Source: G963662905 sp963676415 (lineage in GTDB: Bacteria > Bacteroidota > Bacteroidia > Bacteroidales > WRLA01). Taken from it: 64,000 nucleotides of DNA. Positions 9,845 to 18,387 of the stretch are shown here, piece by piece. The notes below the pieces were generated by a model that made no database searches, had not been told where the DNA came from, and saw nothing but the letters and a program-made list of their open reading frames with translations. The DNA lies in the NCBI GenBank assembly GCA_963676415.1, contig OY781097.1, positions 3,968,001 through 4,032,000 on the forward strand, in the 5' to 3' direction. The position numbers and the translations under genes were made by a program. Numbering within the stretch: the stretch's first letter is position 1; the number at the start of each line of letters is the position of its first letter.

Positions 9845-9875
9845 CAAAAGTAAATAATTAATATGAAACAGCAAG
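9845..9875 (-). promoter_or_regulatory. Promoter of B1
   Basis: CTTG (9875-9872), 19 nt, then TACTTTTG (9852-9845) on the minus strand. It is the same arrangement as upstream of B0, and the roughly 120-bp leader to the start codon is also conserved between the two copies. Confidence 0.6.
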
Positions 9876-9906
9876 GAAGTTTTGTAACTATTTTGTTAAC
9901 TTCCCA

Positions 9907-12198
9907 TTATTGTTTTATAATTTTTTCGCTGAAACTGTTACCCCCAGCCACAAAAGTACACACATAAGCCCCCGGCGCCAAATCATGCGTTTGCATAAGG
10001 AAACGGCTTGCCCGGCCATGCAACATGATTTTGCTTTGGCGGACAATCTTTCCGTTCATATCGGTAAGTTGGAGCGTTGCTTCACCCTGAAATTCCAGCT
10101 TGATATTGATTTGCAAACTATTGGAAAAGGGATTGCCTTCTATTGCAAAAGCTTCTTGTTCTACATGGCTTTGGATGGGTTCGATGCCTACGGGCAGGCC
10201 GTCGCCAAAATACACCAATCGGCTTTCGCTGAGTGCATAATCATATTGAACGCAACCAAAGGCCCATATATGATGACCATCGGGATCAAGGCAAAGACCT
10301 TCCAGTAAAGGATAAGGACCATGCATTTCCCAGCTTTCATCATTTAATTGCTCACAAAACCATGAGATATGCAGATAATCGTAATGACCAATTTTATAAT
10401 TCTGATTGAATAGGGTTACCAATTGGCCATCACTTCGGATAAGCACATCAGCAATATAGCCGCTGTCGGGTGCAGTGAAAACCGGCAATGGATCGAACAA
10501 AGGAACACGGATGCTTTCCCAAATGCCCGGATATTTTGCTTTATCCACCAAATACATACTGTTGTTGCCGGATGCAAAGCCCATGCGCAAGGGAGCGAGC
10601 TTCAGGGAATATGCTTCCCATCTATCCTCTTCTTCATTAAAAACATAATAGCTCCCCTGACCTGCTTCATCAGCACCAAAAAGGGTTTTCTCTCCGGAAT
10701 GGATATAGATATCGTTCAGTTCCGAAAAAGCTGCCGGAAGTTGAAATTCTGTCAATTCCGGCTGTAAAGGCTGGTTGACAAAAAGTTTTGCTTCTTCATT
10801 TTCTTTTCCAAGTAAAAACAGTTGATCGGAAGCCGCATATTCCATGTCCGTTAGGGAGAAATGATGAATATTTAATTGGGTTTGCTGCCATTGCTGCCCA
10901 TTGTCCATTGTGTTTATGAGAAATGAAAGGCTGTCGTTTTGCGCATAAACAGCGGCTTGTGGGACGTATTTTGATGCCAAAAGCAAGTCTTTGCCCGGAA
11001 AAGGGATGCTGTCGCGGCTATAAAAGTAATCCCGGCTCTGCAACATACGATCCTGCGTTTGGAGAAACATGCTGTTGCCCATAAAAAACATATCCGTAAA
11101 AGCCTCATAATAATCCTGATGCACAGGCCGCCAATTTTGGCCATCCTGGGTTTGAATTAGAGAGTACACATATGGCACATTTTCCTTGTAACCATAAAAA
11201 AAGGCTATTGCATCATCGGCAGAAAACGGGTATAAAGCTGTTACTGCCTGACTGTAAAAAGTTGGATAATCGGGCATGGCATTCATTGACCATGTATAGC
11301 CCCCATCATAAGTCTTAATAACCTGAAAACCACCGCAATCAGTGCAAAAGCCATAATAAAAATATACAGAATCATTTGCTGTTTTAAAGCCCTCTGGCTT
11401 AAACCAAATCTTTTGATGAACGCCTTTGAATATGTACTCCCAGGTCTCTCCACAATCGTCTGAACGAATCAAGCCTGGCCCATCAAAATAACTTATATTT
11501 TGTTTATCTCCTTTTGTTGTCAAAACATCACCAGTAATCAATAAGGTTTGTTTATCCAAATAAATAAACTCATCTACATTTCCGAAATGCGCATTTTGAA
11601 TAGGAATATTTGGAGTAAAAGACAAACCAGCATTAACAGTCTTATTTATCTCAAATGTTTCAACATCATCAACAATATAAAATCCTGTATCAATATCTTT
11701 GAACGCTACCCCTCCCAATTTATAAGATGTGGGCAAAATATTAATACCTTCGCTACTCCAGTTCCGGCCTCCATCTGTTGTCCTAAAAACCCGCTCCTCA
11801 CTACATGCATAACCGTTCTGCTCATCCAGCATATCAATGCTTTTGGGCAGGAGTTTGATGCTGTCGGGCATAACAAAGAGCAGTTCCCATGTATTTCCAT
11901 AATCCATAGTTTTGAATAAACTGCTCTCAGAAGCTATAATGGCATTTGAACCGGAAAGCTTATGGATACTGAGCAAATGACCGCTTGTAAAAGGCGGTAA
12001 TGTTTCCCAATCCTGCCCTTTGCTGGAAGTAGTCAGGACTGCGCCCCAGTTCCCCACCATAAGCCCGTGCTCATCATCCCAAAACTCAATATCGTTGATG
12101 GTGGAGCCGGTAGGTTTGGGATTGGCCCAGTGGATTTGCTGGGCGAAATTTTTACCTCCAAGAATTAAAAACAAGAATAAGATAATACTTTTTGTCAT
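9907..12198 (-). CDS. Family A protein A2: secreted YCF48/Asp-box propeller with T9SS tail
   Basis: 763 residues, paralogue of A1. The signal peptide 1-19 ends FAQQ. Asp-box-like repeats include TTDGGRNW, SDDCGETW, TYDGGYTW and TQDGQNW. The T9SS tail ends in SFSEKIIKQ, exactly as in the A0 relic. Residues 155-365 differ from A1 by many substitutions and small indels, whereas both flanks are nearly identical even at the DNA level. That pattern suggests gene conversion or selection for variation in the middle of the propeller. It is transcribed towards B1, with the B1 promoter just beyond its stop. Confidence 0.75.
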   Translation of the reverse strand: MTKSIILFLFLILGGKNFAQQIHWANPKPTGSTINDIEFWDDEHGLMVGNWGAVLTTSSKGQDWETLPPFTSGHLLSIHKLSGSNAIIASESSLFKTMDYGNTWELLFVMPDSIKLLPKSIDMLDEQNGYACSEERVFRTTDGGRNWSSEGINILPTSYKLGGVAFKDIDTGFYIVDDVETFEINKTVNAGLSFTPNIPIQNAHFGNVDEFIYLDKQTLLITGDVLTTKGDKQNISYFDGPGLIRSDDCGETWEYIFKGVHQKIWFKPEGFKTANDSVYFYYGFCTDCGGFQVIKTYDGGYTWSMNAMPDYPTFYSQAVTALYPFSADDAIAFFYGYKENVPYVYSLIQTQDGQNWRPVHQDYYEAFTDMFFMGNSMFLQTQDRMLQSRDYFYSRDSIPFPGKDLLLASKYVPQAAVYAQNDSLSFLINTMDNGQQWQQTQLNIHHFSLTDMEYAASDQLFLLGKENEEAKLFVNQPLQPELTEFQLPAAFSELNDIYIHSGEKTLFGADEAGQGSYYVFNEEEDRWEAYSLKLAPLRMGFASGNNSMYLVDKAKYPGIWESIRVPLFDPLPVFTAPDSGYIADVLIRSDGQLVTLFNQNYKIGHYDYLHISWFCEQLNDESWEMHGPYPLLEGLCLDPDGHHIWAFGCVQYDYALSESRLVYFGDGLPVGIEPIQSHVEQEAFAIEGNPFSNSLQINIKLEFQGEATLQLTDMNGKIVRQSKIMLHGRASRFLMQTHDLAPGAYVCTFVAGGNSFSEKIIKQ

Positions 12199-12214
12199 GA
12201 CTTAATGTTTGATA

Positions 12215-12222
12215 CAAATCTA
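12215..12222 (-). promoter_or_regulatory. -7 element of A2
   Basis: TAGATTTG on the minus strand, 17 bp before the ATG of A2. It is a duplicate of the A1 element. Confidence 0.5.
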
Positions 12223-12223
12223 A

Positions 12224-12255
12224 CAAAAATCACCCAGCACTGGATGTACTGAGTG
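12224..12255 (-). terminator. Terminator of B2
   Basis: CACTCAG (12255-12249) pairs with CTGGGTG (12237-12231) on the minus strand and is followed by ATTTTTG. It is the counterpart of the hairpin at 8141-8172 and ends the interrupted B2 gene. Confidence 0.55.
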
Positions 12256-12918
12256 ATTTTCTATGCCAAATGCCTTAATAGTTCCTTCTGATGAGAAAGG
12301 TTTGTCGGTTAACAATTTTACCATTTTCATCTATGACTGTAAGTATGTATTTATTGGGCTTCAATGCAGAAATATCAATAGTTTCGCTATAGGAAGTAAG
12401 ATGGAGATTAAAATTCAAGTCATAAATAATTGATTTGTCACCCTTCCATAAACCTTTCAGATTGATCATTTTATCTGCAGGATTAGGATATAAGAGAACC
12501 TGACGAATATTGATATCTGTAGTATCTGTTATTGATTTGGTGATAGCTGCTCCACCACAATTAATAGGCGGTTGGGCTACAGATATACCATGAGGCAAAT
12601 CCATCATGCTTGCATATTTAAACACAAAATAACCTCTATAGTTATCGTTTTGCATACAGTAGGTAGGACGGTAATAAGTTTCGTACATTAGGTTTTTCAT
12701 ATCTATCCATGTATCGTGCATATGTCCAGCATGTCCTACTAACATTGGAGCGGCATCAATAGGTATTACTTTATTCGCATCATACATCTCATCTGAAAAA
12801 TAGTGCTTTTCAAACCAATCATAACACCCCCCAACTTTATCTAAATTTTTGTAGTAATCAGGGTCATTAGGGTCGCCAGTGCATAATGTAGTATTATTTA
12901 CTGTGCAATCGTTACCTA

Positions 12919-14035
12919 GTGTATTAATTATTTAATAAGTTAACTAATTTTCAATGCATCACCAGTATAAGTCCATCGAAAGGGCTTAGCACGTGTCTCA
13001 TTGTATGTTTTCACGTATTCAATAAGTTGAGAAGCCAATTGTTCTGATGATTTCCAAACACCTCCTTTTACAACATCCTTTGTTAATATATTGAACCATA
13101 TCTCGACTTGATTCAACCAAGAAGAATACGTTGGGGTGAAGTGCAATGTGATTTTCCTTTTTCCTTTCAGCCACTCCTTAACGTCTTTTTGTTTATGTAC
13201 CGAAAGGTTGTCTGCAATTATGTGAAGCTTTTTGTTTCTGTATTTCCTATCAAGTGATTTTAAGAACTTTAAGAAGTTTTCTGCATTATTTGATTTAATT
13301 GTTTTGGCTGTTACTTCACCTGTATGCACTGCAAGTGCCGCAATTAACGAAACAGTTCCGTTGCGTTTGTAGGTGGCTGTTTGTCTTTTCGGATTTCCTG
13401 GCCGTAATGGCAACTCTGGCTGAGTTCTATCGAGTGCCTGTATTTGAGTTTTTTCGTCAACACAAATAACCAAAGCGTTTTCTGGTGGCGACATGTAAAG
13501 CCCAACAATGTTGGTCATTTTTTCTTCAAACTCTGGGTCTTTTGACTTGCCGCACCAATACTCAATTTTATGTGGCTTTATGTCTGCTTGTTTAAGAATC
13601 TGAAATACTTTAGACTGGCTAATCCCTACTTCTTTGGCGATACGTTCTTGAGACCAGTTAGTGTATCCGTCATCTGGCTTTGTGCAGGCTTTCTCAATTA
13701 CCATAGCCTGTTGTTCTGCAGTGATAACCTTTGGTTTTCCACTTCGGTAAGCATCCTTCAAACCTGTAATACCTTGCTCGCGAAATCGTTGTCTCCATTT
13801 ATTTACTACAGGTCTACTAAGCCCTGTTTGCTCTACTATTTCACTCATCGATAAACCTTGATCGGATAATATAATTATCTCGGCACGCTCAACGTAACGT
13901 TTTTCAAGTTTGTGTGAACGGCTCATGGAAAGAAGCTCTGCCTTCTCTTCCGTTGTTATCTGAATGGGTTTTCCTATCCTTGCCATGTGGCAAAGATAAT
14001 AAAATATTAGTTAATTAACTTTATAATTATAACAC
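12919..14035 (-). mobile_element. IS630-family insertion sequence, copy 1
   Basis: 1117 bp between duplicated TA dinucleotides (12917-12918 and 14036-14037). The ends are imperfect inverted repeats beginning GTGT and sharing TAATTAT and TTAACTAA. The target reads CC-TA-G, fitting the CTAG preference reported for IS630. The element contains one transposase gene and differs from the copy at 36452-37568 at only two positions that I could find. Confidence 0.92.
12940..13986 (-). CDS. IS630-family DDE transposase, copy 1
   Basis: 348 residues. The N-terminal half holds helix-turn-helix DNA-binding segments (LSMSEIVEQTGLSRPVVNKW and QERIAKEVGISQSKVFQIL). The C-terminal half is a DDE_3 endonuclease domain with D177 (ICVDEKT), D259 (HIIADN) and E295 (NQVEIWF), the expected catalytic triad. 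The start ATG lies about 50 bp inside the element end. The frame is intact and probably active, given the near-identity of the two copies. It catalyses cut-and-paste movement into TA targets. Confidence 0.92.
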   Translation of the reverse strand: MARIGKPIQITTEEKAELLSMSRSHKLEKRYVERAEIIILSDQGLSMSEIVEQTGLSRPVVNKWRQRFREQGITGLKDAYRSGKPKVITAEQQAMVIEKACTKPDDGYTNWSQERIAKEVGISQSKVFQILKQADIKPHKIEYWCGKSKDPEFEEKMTNIVGLYMSPPENALVICVDEKTQIQALDRTQPELPLRPGNPKRQTATYKRNGTVSLIAALAVHTGEVTAKTIKSNNAENFLKFLKSLDRKYRNKKLHIIADNLSVHKQKDVKEWLKGKRKITLHFTPTYSSWLNQVEIWFNILTKDVVKGGVWKSSEQLASQLIEYVKTYNETRAKPFRWTYTGDALKIS

Positions 14036-14947
14036 TAGACAAGTATTCCCTCCTTGAGGACAATATGTTTCAACCATAATAATATCAAATAAGTGTTTTT
14101 GACTTCCCCCGATATTTTGTAGGCCGACCCATTTGTTTAGATTGCCATTTGGGAACTCTGTGTATTTTTGGGAAAAATAATGAAAATTCCAATGAGCAGT
14201 CCCCATGAATTTGTTATCAAGATTTTGGAGCGTACCTGTGCTAACGTCAGGATTAAAAAAACCTTTAGTGATCATATCTTGATACATCTGTGCAACCAAT
14301 TCGAAGTGATCATCTAATATTTCATTATTGTTTTCTCTTCCACCGCAATCACACAAATCATCTTCGTATGGATACACATTTTTTCCTTTATCCCAATCGT
14401 CTAAAACCCATGGCTCCATATTAGTGACAATTCCATGAAAATGAGCATTTTTATCATGAAAATCAGTGTGTTCAGTACCACCACGTACTCTTTTTTGGTA
14501 ATAACATATTCTGTCAATTCTTTTTAGTACTGCTTCTTCCTTATCGGAAACTGAAGCGCCCCCGTTATAATCACATTGCAGAGCAAAGACTTTTATGCCT
14601 TGAGCATCAGCATTGTGACAAAAGTCGACAACCTTGTCTAGATACACATGAGGATCACTACCTAATGAAATTTCCAAACCCAAATTATCGTCATCGGGAT
14701 CAGTACTACAGATTTTTAGCATCAAGAAAACAGTATTTAACCCTTTTGCAGAAATATTGTTTAAAAGCGTCTGGTTACTAGTATTTTTAAAGGGGGAATC
14801 ATATAAAATAACGCTTTTGTATCTTACAACCTGCCCAAGCGTAAGTCCACTGATAAATAAACTAAAAATTGCTACTAAAGCCAGGCCTTTCATATTTGAA
14901 GACCAATTGTTGAATTTGTTTAAAGATCTGTTGTTTTTCATTTTCAC

Positions 14948-15327
14948 TTATTTTTAAAATATTTGGTTAAATAGAGCTCAAAAATGTTAAAATCACAAAA
15001 AAAATGAGTTTCCAGGCAATTTTCGTTAATAATATTTCAATTCTATCAGTAATCAGAAACTAAAAGTACAAATTATATCTACAATAACAAGTTTACAGCA
15101 TATTAATTTTTTGAAAAATTAATGTATGCATTAAATAAAATATAAAACCGCATACGCCAAGGGAGCAATCACAAACACATAGCAGTTCACCCAAACCATT
15201 TTAAAACTTGATATTTCAATTTACCCTGTATTACTCATAAAACTCCTATTACGAGCGCAAAAGGCCTTAGCAGAAAGAATTGTTGTTTAAATGGTTATTT
15301 ACTTGCCTGAAAAAATCAATTATTAGG
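14948..15327. other. Non-coding interval between B2 and yidD
   Basis: About 400 bp of AT-rich sequence. The first 100 bp should contain the promoter of B2, but it does not share the leader seen upstream of B0 and B1. No gene, RNA or convincing hairpin was recognised. Confidence 0.5.
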
Positions 15328-15335
15328 TATTTTTG
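15328..15335 (+). promoter_or_regulatory. -7 element of yidD
   Basis: TATTTTTG, fitting TANNTTTG, 21 bp before the yidD start codon. A -33 TTTG at the ideal spacing is not present. Confidence 0.45.
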
Positions 15336-15356
15336 CAAATAGAAAAAGGATGATAG

Positions 15357-15662
15357 ATGAAATGGCTCAAAAAAATATTCCTGCTTCCGGTTTATATTTA
15401 TAAATATATCATCAGTCCGCTGACGCCGCCTTCGTGCAGGCACTACCCTACTTGTTCCTCCTATGCGATAAGTGCCGTGGAGCGTCATGGGATTATAAAA
15501 GGCGGGAAAATCGCCACAAACCGCATTGCCCGTTGCCAGCCCTGGGGCACCAGCGGATATGATCCTGTACCTCTGTTTTTATTCAAAAAACTGAAAACCC
15601 AAAAATTCCCCAGCTCGGATTTGCTTAAGGAAAGGGAAAAGCACGAAGGAGCAAAGGAATAG
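15357..15662 (+). CDS. yidD: Membrane protein insertion efficiency factor YidD
   Basis: 101 residues. The family pattern is complete: an amphipathic N-terminus (MKWLKKIFLLPVYIYKYIISP), then PSCRHYPTCSSYAISAVERHG, then a conserved RIARCQPWG stretch and GYDPVP. YidD is a small inner-membrane-associated protein thought to assist YidC in inserting membrane proteins. The last 30 residues are charged and variable, as is usual. It is often next to rnpA/yidC; here it stands alone, followed by a heat-shock gene. Confidence 0.93.
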   Translation: MKWLKKIFLLPVYIYKYIISPLTPPSCRHYPTCSSYAISAVERHGIIKGGKIATNRIARCQPWGTSGYDPVPLFLFKKLKTQKFPSSDLLKEREKHEGAKE

Positions 15663-15816
15663 AACGCCACAATGTCAGTATTATTGAATATATTTCAGTT
15701 TTTACGGTCATATTGGCATTCAAATTATTAATTTTGGCTTTCGGAATCCTCCATTTTCGGCTGGCACATCATTTGAAAGGCATAATGCGATTATATCAAT
15801 TATTAACCTTAAAAAT

Positions 15817-15822
15817 AGGAGG
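15817..15822 (+). promoter_or_regulatory. Strong Shine-Dalgarno of the Hsp20 gene
   Basis: AGGAGG lies 8 bp before the ATG at 15830. Most genes in this window lack such a clear site, as is normal in Bacteroidetes. The strong site suggests high translation of this stress protein, and rplI (60307) shows a similar one. Confidence 0.6.
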
Positions 15823-15829
15823 ATAAGTT

Positions 15830-16258
15830 ATGTTACCTGTTTTAAAAAATCGTTTTGTACCCAGTTTGTGGGATGAGTTTTTTGGCAAAAACAATGTAAA
15901 CCGGTTTTTCGACAGTGAATTTGCCGATACTATGCCGGCAGTGAACATCAGGGAAGATGGTGACAGCTTCAATATCGAAGTAGCTGCTCCAGGTATCGAC
16001 AAAAAAGATTTCAACATCAAAATAGAAAATAATGTGTTGAGCATCAGCACTGAGCAAAAGGCCGAAAAAGAAGAAAAGAAAGACACTTACATCCGTAAAG
16101 AGTTTAATTACTTTGGTTTTCAGCGCTCATTTGCACTGCCGGAAAGCGTAGATCACGAAAAGATCAAGGCCAATCATAAGGATGGCGTTTTGGTGGTCAG
16201 CATTCCGAAAAAAGAAGAAGCCAAAGAAAAACCACCAAAAACCATTAAAATTTCGTAA
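15830..16258 (+). CDS. Hsp20/alpha-crystallin small heat-shock protein
   Basis: 142 residues, typical for bacterial Hsp20. The alpha-crystallin domain spans about residues 40-135 (AVNIREDGDSFNIEVAAPGIDKKDF; FQRSFALPESVD; GVLVVSIPK), followed by a C-terminal KTIKIS tail that carries the usual I-x-I motif. Small heat-shock proteins are ATP-independent holdases that bind unfolding proteins in the cytoplasm. It is a single gene with its own terminator. Confidence 0.93.
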   Translation: MLPVLKNRFVPSLWDEFFGKNNVNRFFDSEFADTMPAVNIREDGDSFNIEVAAPGIDKKDFNIKIENNVLSISTEQKAEKEEKKDTYIRKEFNYFGFQRSFALPESVDHEKIKANHKDGVLVVSIPKKEEAKEKPPKTIKIS

Positions 16259-16264
16259 AATTAT

Positions 16265-16290
16265 AACCCGGTCAACAGCCGGGTTTTTTA
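16265..16290 (+). terminator. Terminator of the Hsp20 gene
   Basis: AACCCGG pairs with CCGGGTT across a short loop and is followed by six T residues. It is 7 bp after the stop codon and could also serve the convergent gene at 16292. Confidence 0.8.
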
Positions 16291-16291
16291 T

Positions 16292-17287
16292 TTAATAATA
16301 ATGCGTTTCAACCACTGGCTGCCAAAAGGAAAGGTACGCATCATCATTTACGGCTTTGCATACATTTTCAAAAATACAATGCCTGTGATCGCCGATTTGA
16401 ACAGCCAGGCTCAAGGAACAGGGATTTTTTGCACAACGCCCTGAGCGGCAGAGCGGTTCATCCAAACAGCAGCTCCTGCCCAAAAGATAGAAAACATCAT
16501 TCATTTTTAAGGAATTGAATTCTGTTTGCGCCACAATGAGCTTTATCGCTTCAACACAAGCAGCCCGAATCGCCTCATCTGACTCCAAAACAATACGCTT
16601 TTGAAGCTTTTGCCGCAATTTCTGATCCATTATTTCAACAGCTCCGCAACGCAAAAGCACCCGCTGCATATGGTAATCCATGATGGGAACCAGATTTTCG
16701 GGATCGGAGACATGAAACAGTCCGGCATCATCAAGTAATTTGATCAGAAATGAAGATTTTTTATGCAATGGATCCGCAAAAGCTTCCATCTGAGATAAAC
16801 GATTGTATATTTCATCGCAGCTTAATTGCTGATCCTCTTTTGAAAACAAATCCGCCACAGCGCCCGGGAATTGCTTTGTCAAAAATGCAGCAGCATCCAG
16901 CATCAGCCCTGTGCGCTCTTCAAGGCGATCCAAAGTACAGCTTTCCGGATCATGGTTTTCGGCAAATAAAGGTTTGATCAGGTAAATAAGCTTCTCCTGC
17001 CCTGCTTTGAGCATGAAATCGGGATCTAGGAGTGGCGATTCATTTTCGGCAAGATGCGTGAACACATACTCAAGATATTCCCAACCGTAAAGCTTCAGGC
17101 TTTCATTTTTAAGCGCATAAGTTTGATGGCAAATGGCCACAGAAAAGAAATACGCCCGGAAGCGGCTTTCCCTGCAGGCTTTCATTTTCAGGAAAGGCCG
17201 GTCGTAAAATTCAGGCCGGAATTCGAGTTTATTGATTATCTGTCCCAGACTGGCGCAAATGTCCTCATCAATCATAATCTTTTCCAT
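16292..17287 (-). CDS. Unknown protein, possible HhH-GPD-like glycosylase with C-terminal cysteine cluster
   Basis: 331 residues, no signal peptide. I do not recognise the family with confidence. Residues 172-212 (DPLHKKSSFLIKLL, then LVPIMDYHMQRVLLRCG) resemble the helix-hairpin-helix/GPD region of base-excision DNA glycosylases, where an Asp in a P-x-D-x-H-x-x-R-V context is catalytic; the candidate here is D204. The C-terminus has seven cysteines (273, 274, 280, 285, 290, 304, 310), similar in spirit to the [4Fe-4S] loop of EndoIII/MutY but with different spacing. A DNA or RNA base-repair role is therefore an inference. It converges with the Hsp20 gene, 33 bp apart. Confidence 0.5.
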   Translation of the reverse strand: MEKIMIDEDICASLGQIINKLEFRPEFYDRPFLKMKACRESRFRAYFFSVAICHQTYALKNESLKLYGWEYLEYVFTHLAENESPLLDPDFMLKAGQEKLIYLIKPLFAENHDPESCTLDRLEERTGLMLDAAAFLTKQFPGAVADLFSKEDQQLSCDEIYNRLSQMEAFADPLHKKSSFLIKLLDDAGLFHVSDPENLVPIMDYHMQRVLLRCGAVEIMDQKLRQKLQKRIVLESDEAIRAACVEAIKLIVAQTEFNSLKMNDVFYLLGRSCCLDEPLCRSGRCAKNPCSLSLAVQIGDHRHCIFENVCKAVNDDAYLSFWQPVVETHYY

Positions 17288-17300
17288 AACAAGCAGATAT

Positions 17301-17332
17301 AAAAATCCCCCACATCATTTTATGCAGGGGAT
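17301..17332 (-). terminator. Terminator of the prohibitin-like gene
   Basis: On the minus strand ATCCCCTGCAT pairs imperfectly with ATGTGGGGGAT and is followed by TTTTTAT. It lies just after the stop at 17346 and before the next minus-strand gene. Confidence 0.65.
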
Positions 17333-17345
17333 ATTTTCGAAAATA

Positions 17346-18176
17346 TTAGTTATTTCCTAAGATGATAGGCAGGCCGTCTTTTCCGCTTCCTACCACAATC
17401 ACTTTTGTATTTGGTGATTTTGAAAGTTCGAGCGTAGCCTGTATTCCTTTTTCTTTCAGGATTTTATCGGTAATACTTGCCGAGAGGATTTCGTTGGCCC
17501 TTGCCTTACCTTCGGCATCAATCCGCTGACGTTCTGCTTCTTTTTTCGCTTTTTCAAGTTTAAATTCATACTCCAGCGATTCCTGTTCCTGCTTCAGTTT
17601 GCTTTCGATTGCCTGCTTAATGGTTGGCGGTAAAACTATAGACCGGATAAGGATCTGGTTTAAATCGACATATTTGTTTTTCAGGATTTTTTCTGTTTCT
17701 TCAAAAATTTCATCTTGGATCGCATCCCTTTTCGTAGAATATATCTGCTCCGGAGTATAGCGGCCGATCACACTACGGGCAGAAGCTCTCAAACTTGGTA
17801 TTACTACCCTGCGCAGATAGTCCTGGCCGATATTCATATGTAGCATTCCCAGCTTCGAAAATTCGGGACGATACCATGCAGAAACATCCACTTTAATTTC
17901 CAATCCATTGGACGAAAGTACATTCATATCCTCAGCGACTTCCTGCTGACGGGTTTCATAAACGATCATATCATTCCAGGGAGCGATAAAATGGAATCCC
18001 TCCCCATACGTTTGAGTTGTATCTATTCCTCCTCCAAAAGTACGGAAGAGCACGCCACCATGTCCGGCGTCAATGGTTACGGTAATACTGCTCCAGAAAA
18101 TTACTACGATAATAACAGCGCCCAACAATAATGCAAGGGGCAAAACGCGTTTCATGTTCAATTCATCTTGTGCCAT
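17346..18176 (-). CDS. Prohibitin-family (SPFH/band 7) membrane protein
   Basis: 276 residues. One N-terminal transmembrane segment (about residues 10-30), then an SPFH domain: ITVTIDAGHGGVLFRTFGGG, GFHFIAPWND, VDVSAWYRPEF, and LNQILIRSIVLPPTIKQAIESKLKQEQ. A charged coiled-coil segment (about 190-235) leads to a short tail ending PIILGNN. Bacterial prohibitin-like proteins form oligomeric membrane scaffolds that influence proteases and membrane organisation; the exact role here is unknown. The gene has its own promoter and terminator, with no obvious operon partner. Confidence 0.88.
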   Translation of the reverse strand: MAQDELNMKRVLPLALLLGAVIIVVIFWSSITVTIDAGHGGVLFRTFGGGIDTTQTYGEGFHFIAPWNDMIVYETRQQEVAEDMNVLSSNGLEIKVDVSAWYRPEFSKLGMLHMNIGQDYLRRVVIPSLRASARSVIGRYTPEQIYSTKRDAIQDEIFEETEKILKNKYVDLNQILIRSIVLPPTIKQAIESKLKQEQESLEYEFKLEKAKKEAERQRIDAEGKARANEILSASITDKILKEKGIQATLELSKSPNTKVIVVGSGKDGLPIILGNN

Positions 18177-18199
18177 AATTGTGCTTTTAAATTTTCAAA

Positions 18200-18207
18200 C
18201 AAAGATA
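18200..18207 (-). promoter_or_regulatory. -7 element of the prohibitin-like gene
   Basis: TATCTTTG on the minus strand, 23 bp before the start codon, matching TANNTTTG. Confidence 0.5.
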
Positions 18208-18341
18208 CAATCTTAAACCGGATTTCCAATTTTGCCAGGAAAAGATTCATAAATATTCAATGAAACGTAAATAGCTGAATAAAAATACAATAAGCTAAAA
18301 AAAAGTTTTATTTAGGGCATAAAAGCTTTATTAAATTTGCT

Positions 18342-18349
18342 TAGATTTG
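18342..18349 (+). promoter_or_regulatory. -7 element of arcC-arcB
   Basis: TAGATTTG, 38 bp before the arcC ATG. No clear TTTG is seen 19 bp upstream. Confidence 0.4.
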
Positions 18350-18387
18350 CCCACATAATCTAAAAATAACATTAACCTTAAACTATT

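Larger units (their letters stand above)
12275..14947 (-). pseudogene. Family B protein B2, split by an IS630-family element
   Basis: The 5' part runs from 14947 to 14036 (leader, signal segment and HFHGIVTNMEPW motif), and the 3' part from 12918 to 12275 (T9SS tail VLLYPNPADKMINL). Removing the element at 12919-14035 and one TA restores one uninterrupted frame of 1554 bp, 517 residues. The joined text TCLGNDC aligns with TCIGKDC of B1, so the insertion is recent and the gene carries no other visible damage. As it stands, the N-terminal 303 native residues are followed by three element-encoded ones (product 306 aa) and lack the sorting domain. A downstream ATG could start a 170-residue C-terminal fragment, but there is no evidence that it is used. 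Confidence 0.85.

Noticed and set aside
13570..13854. 94-residue plus-strand open frame, repeated at 37103-37387
   Set aside because: It is antisense to the transposase in both IS copies and appears twice only because the element does.
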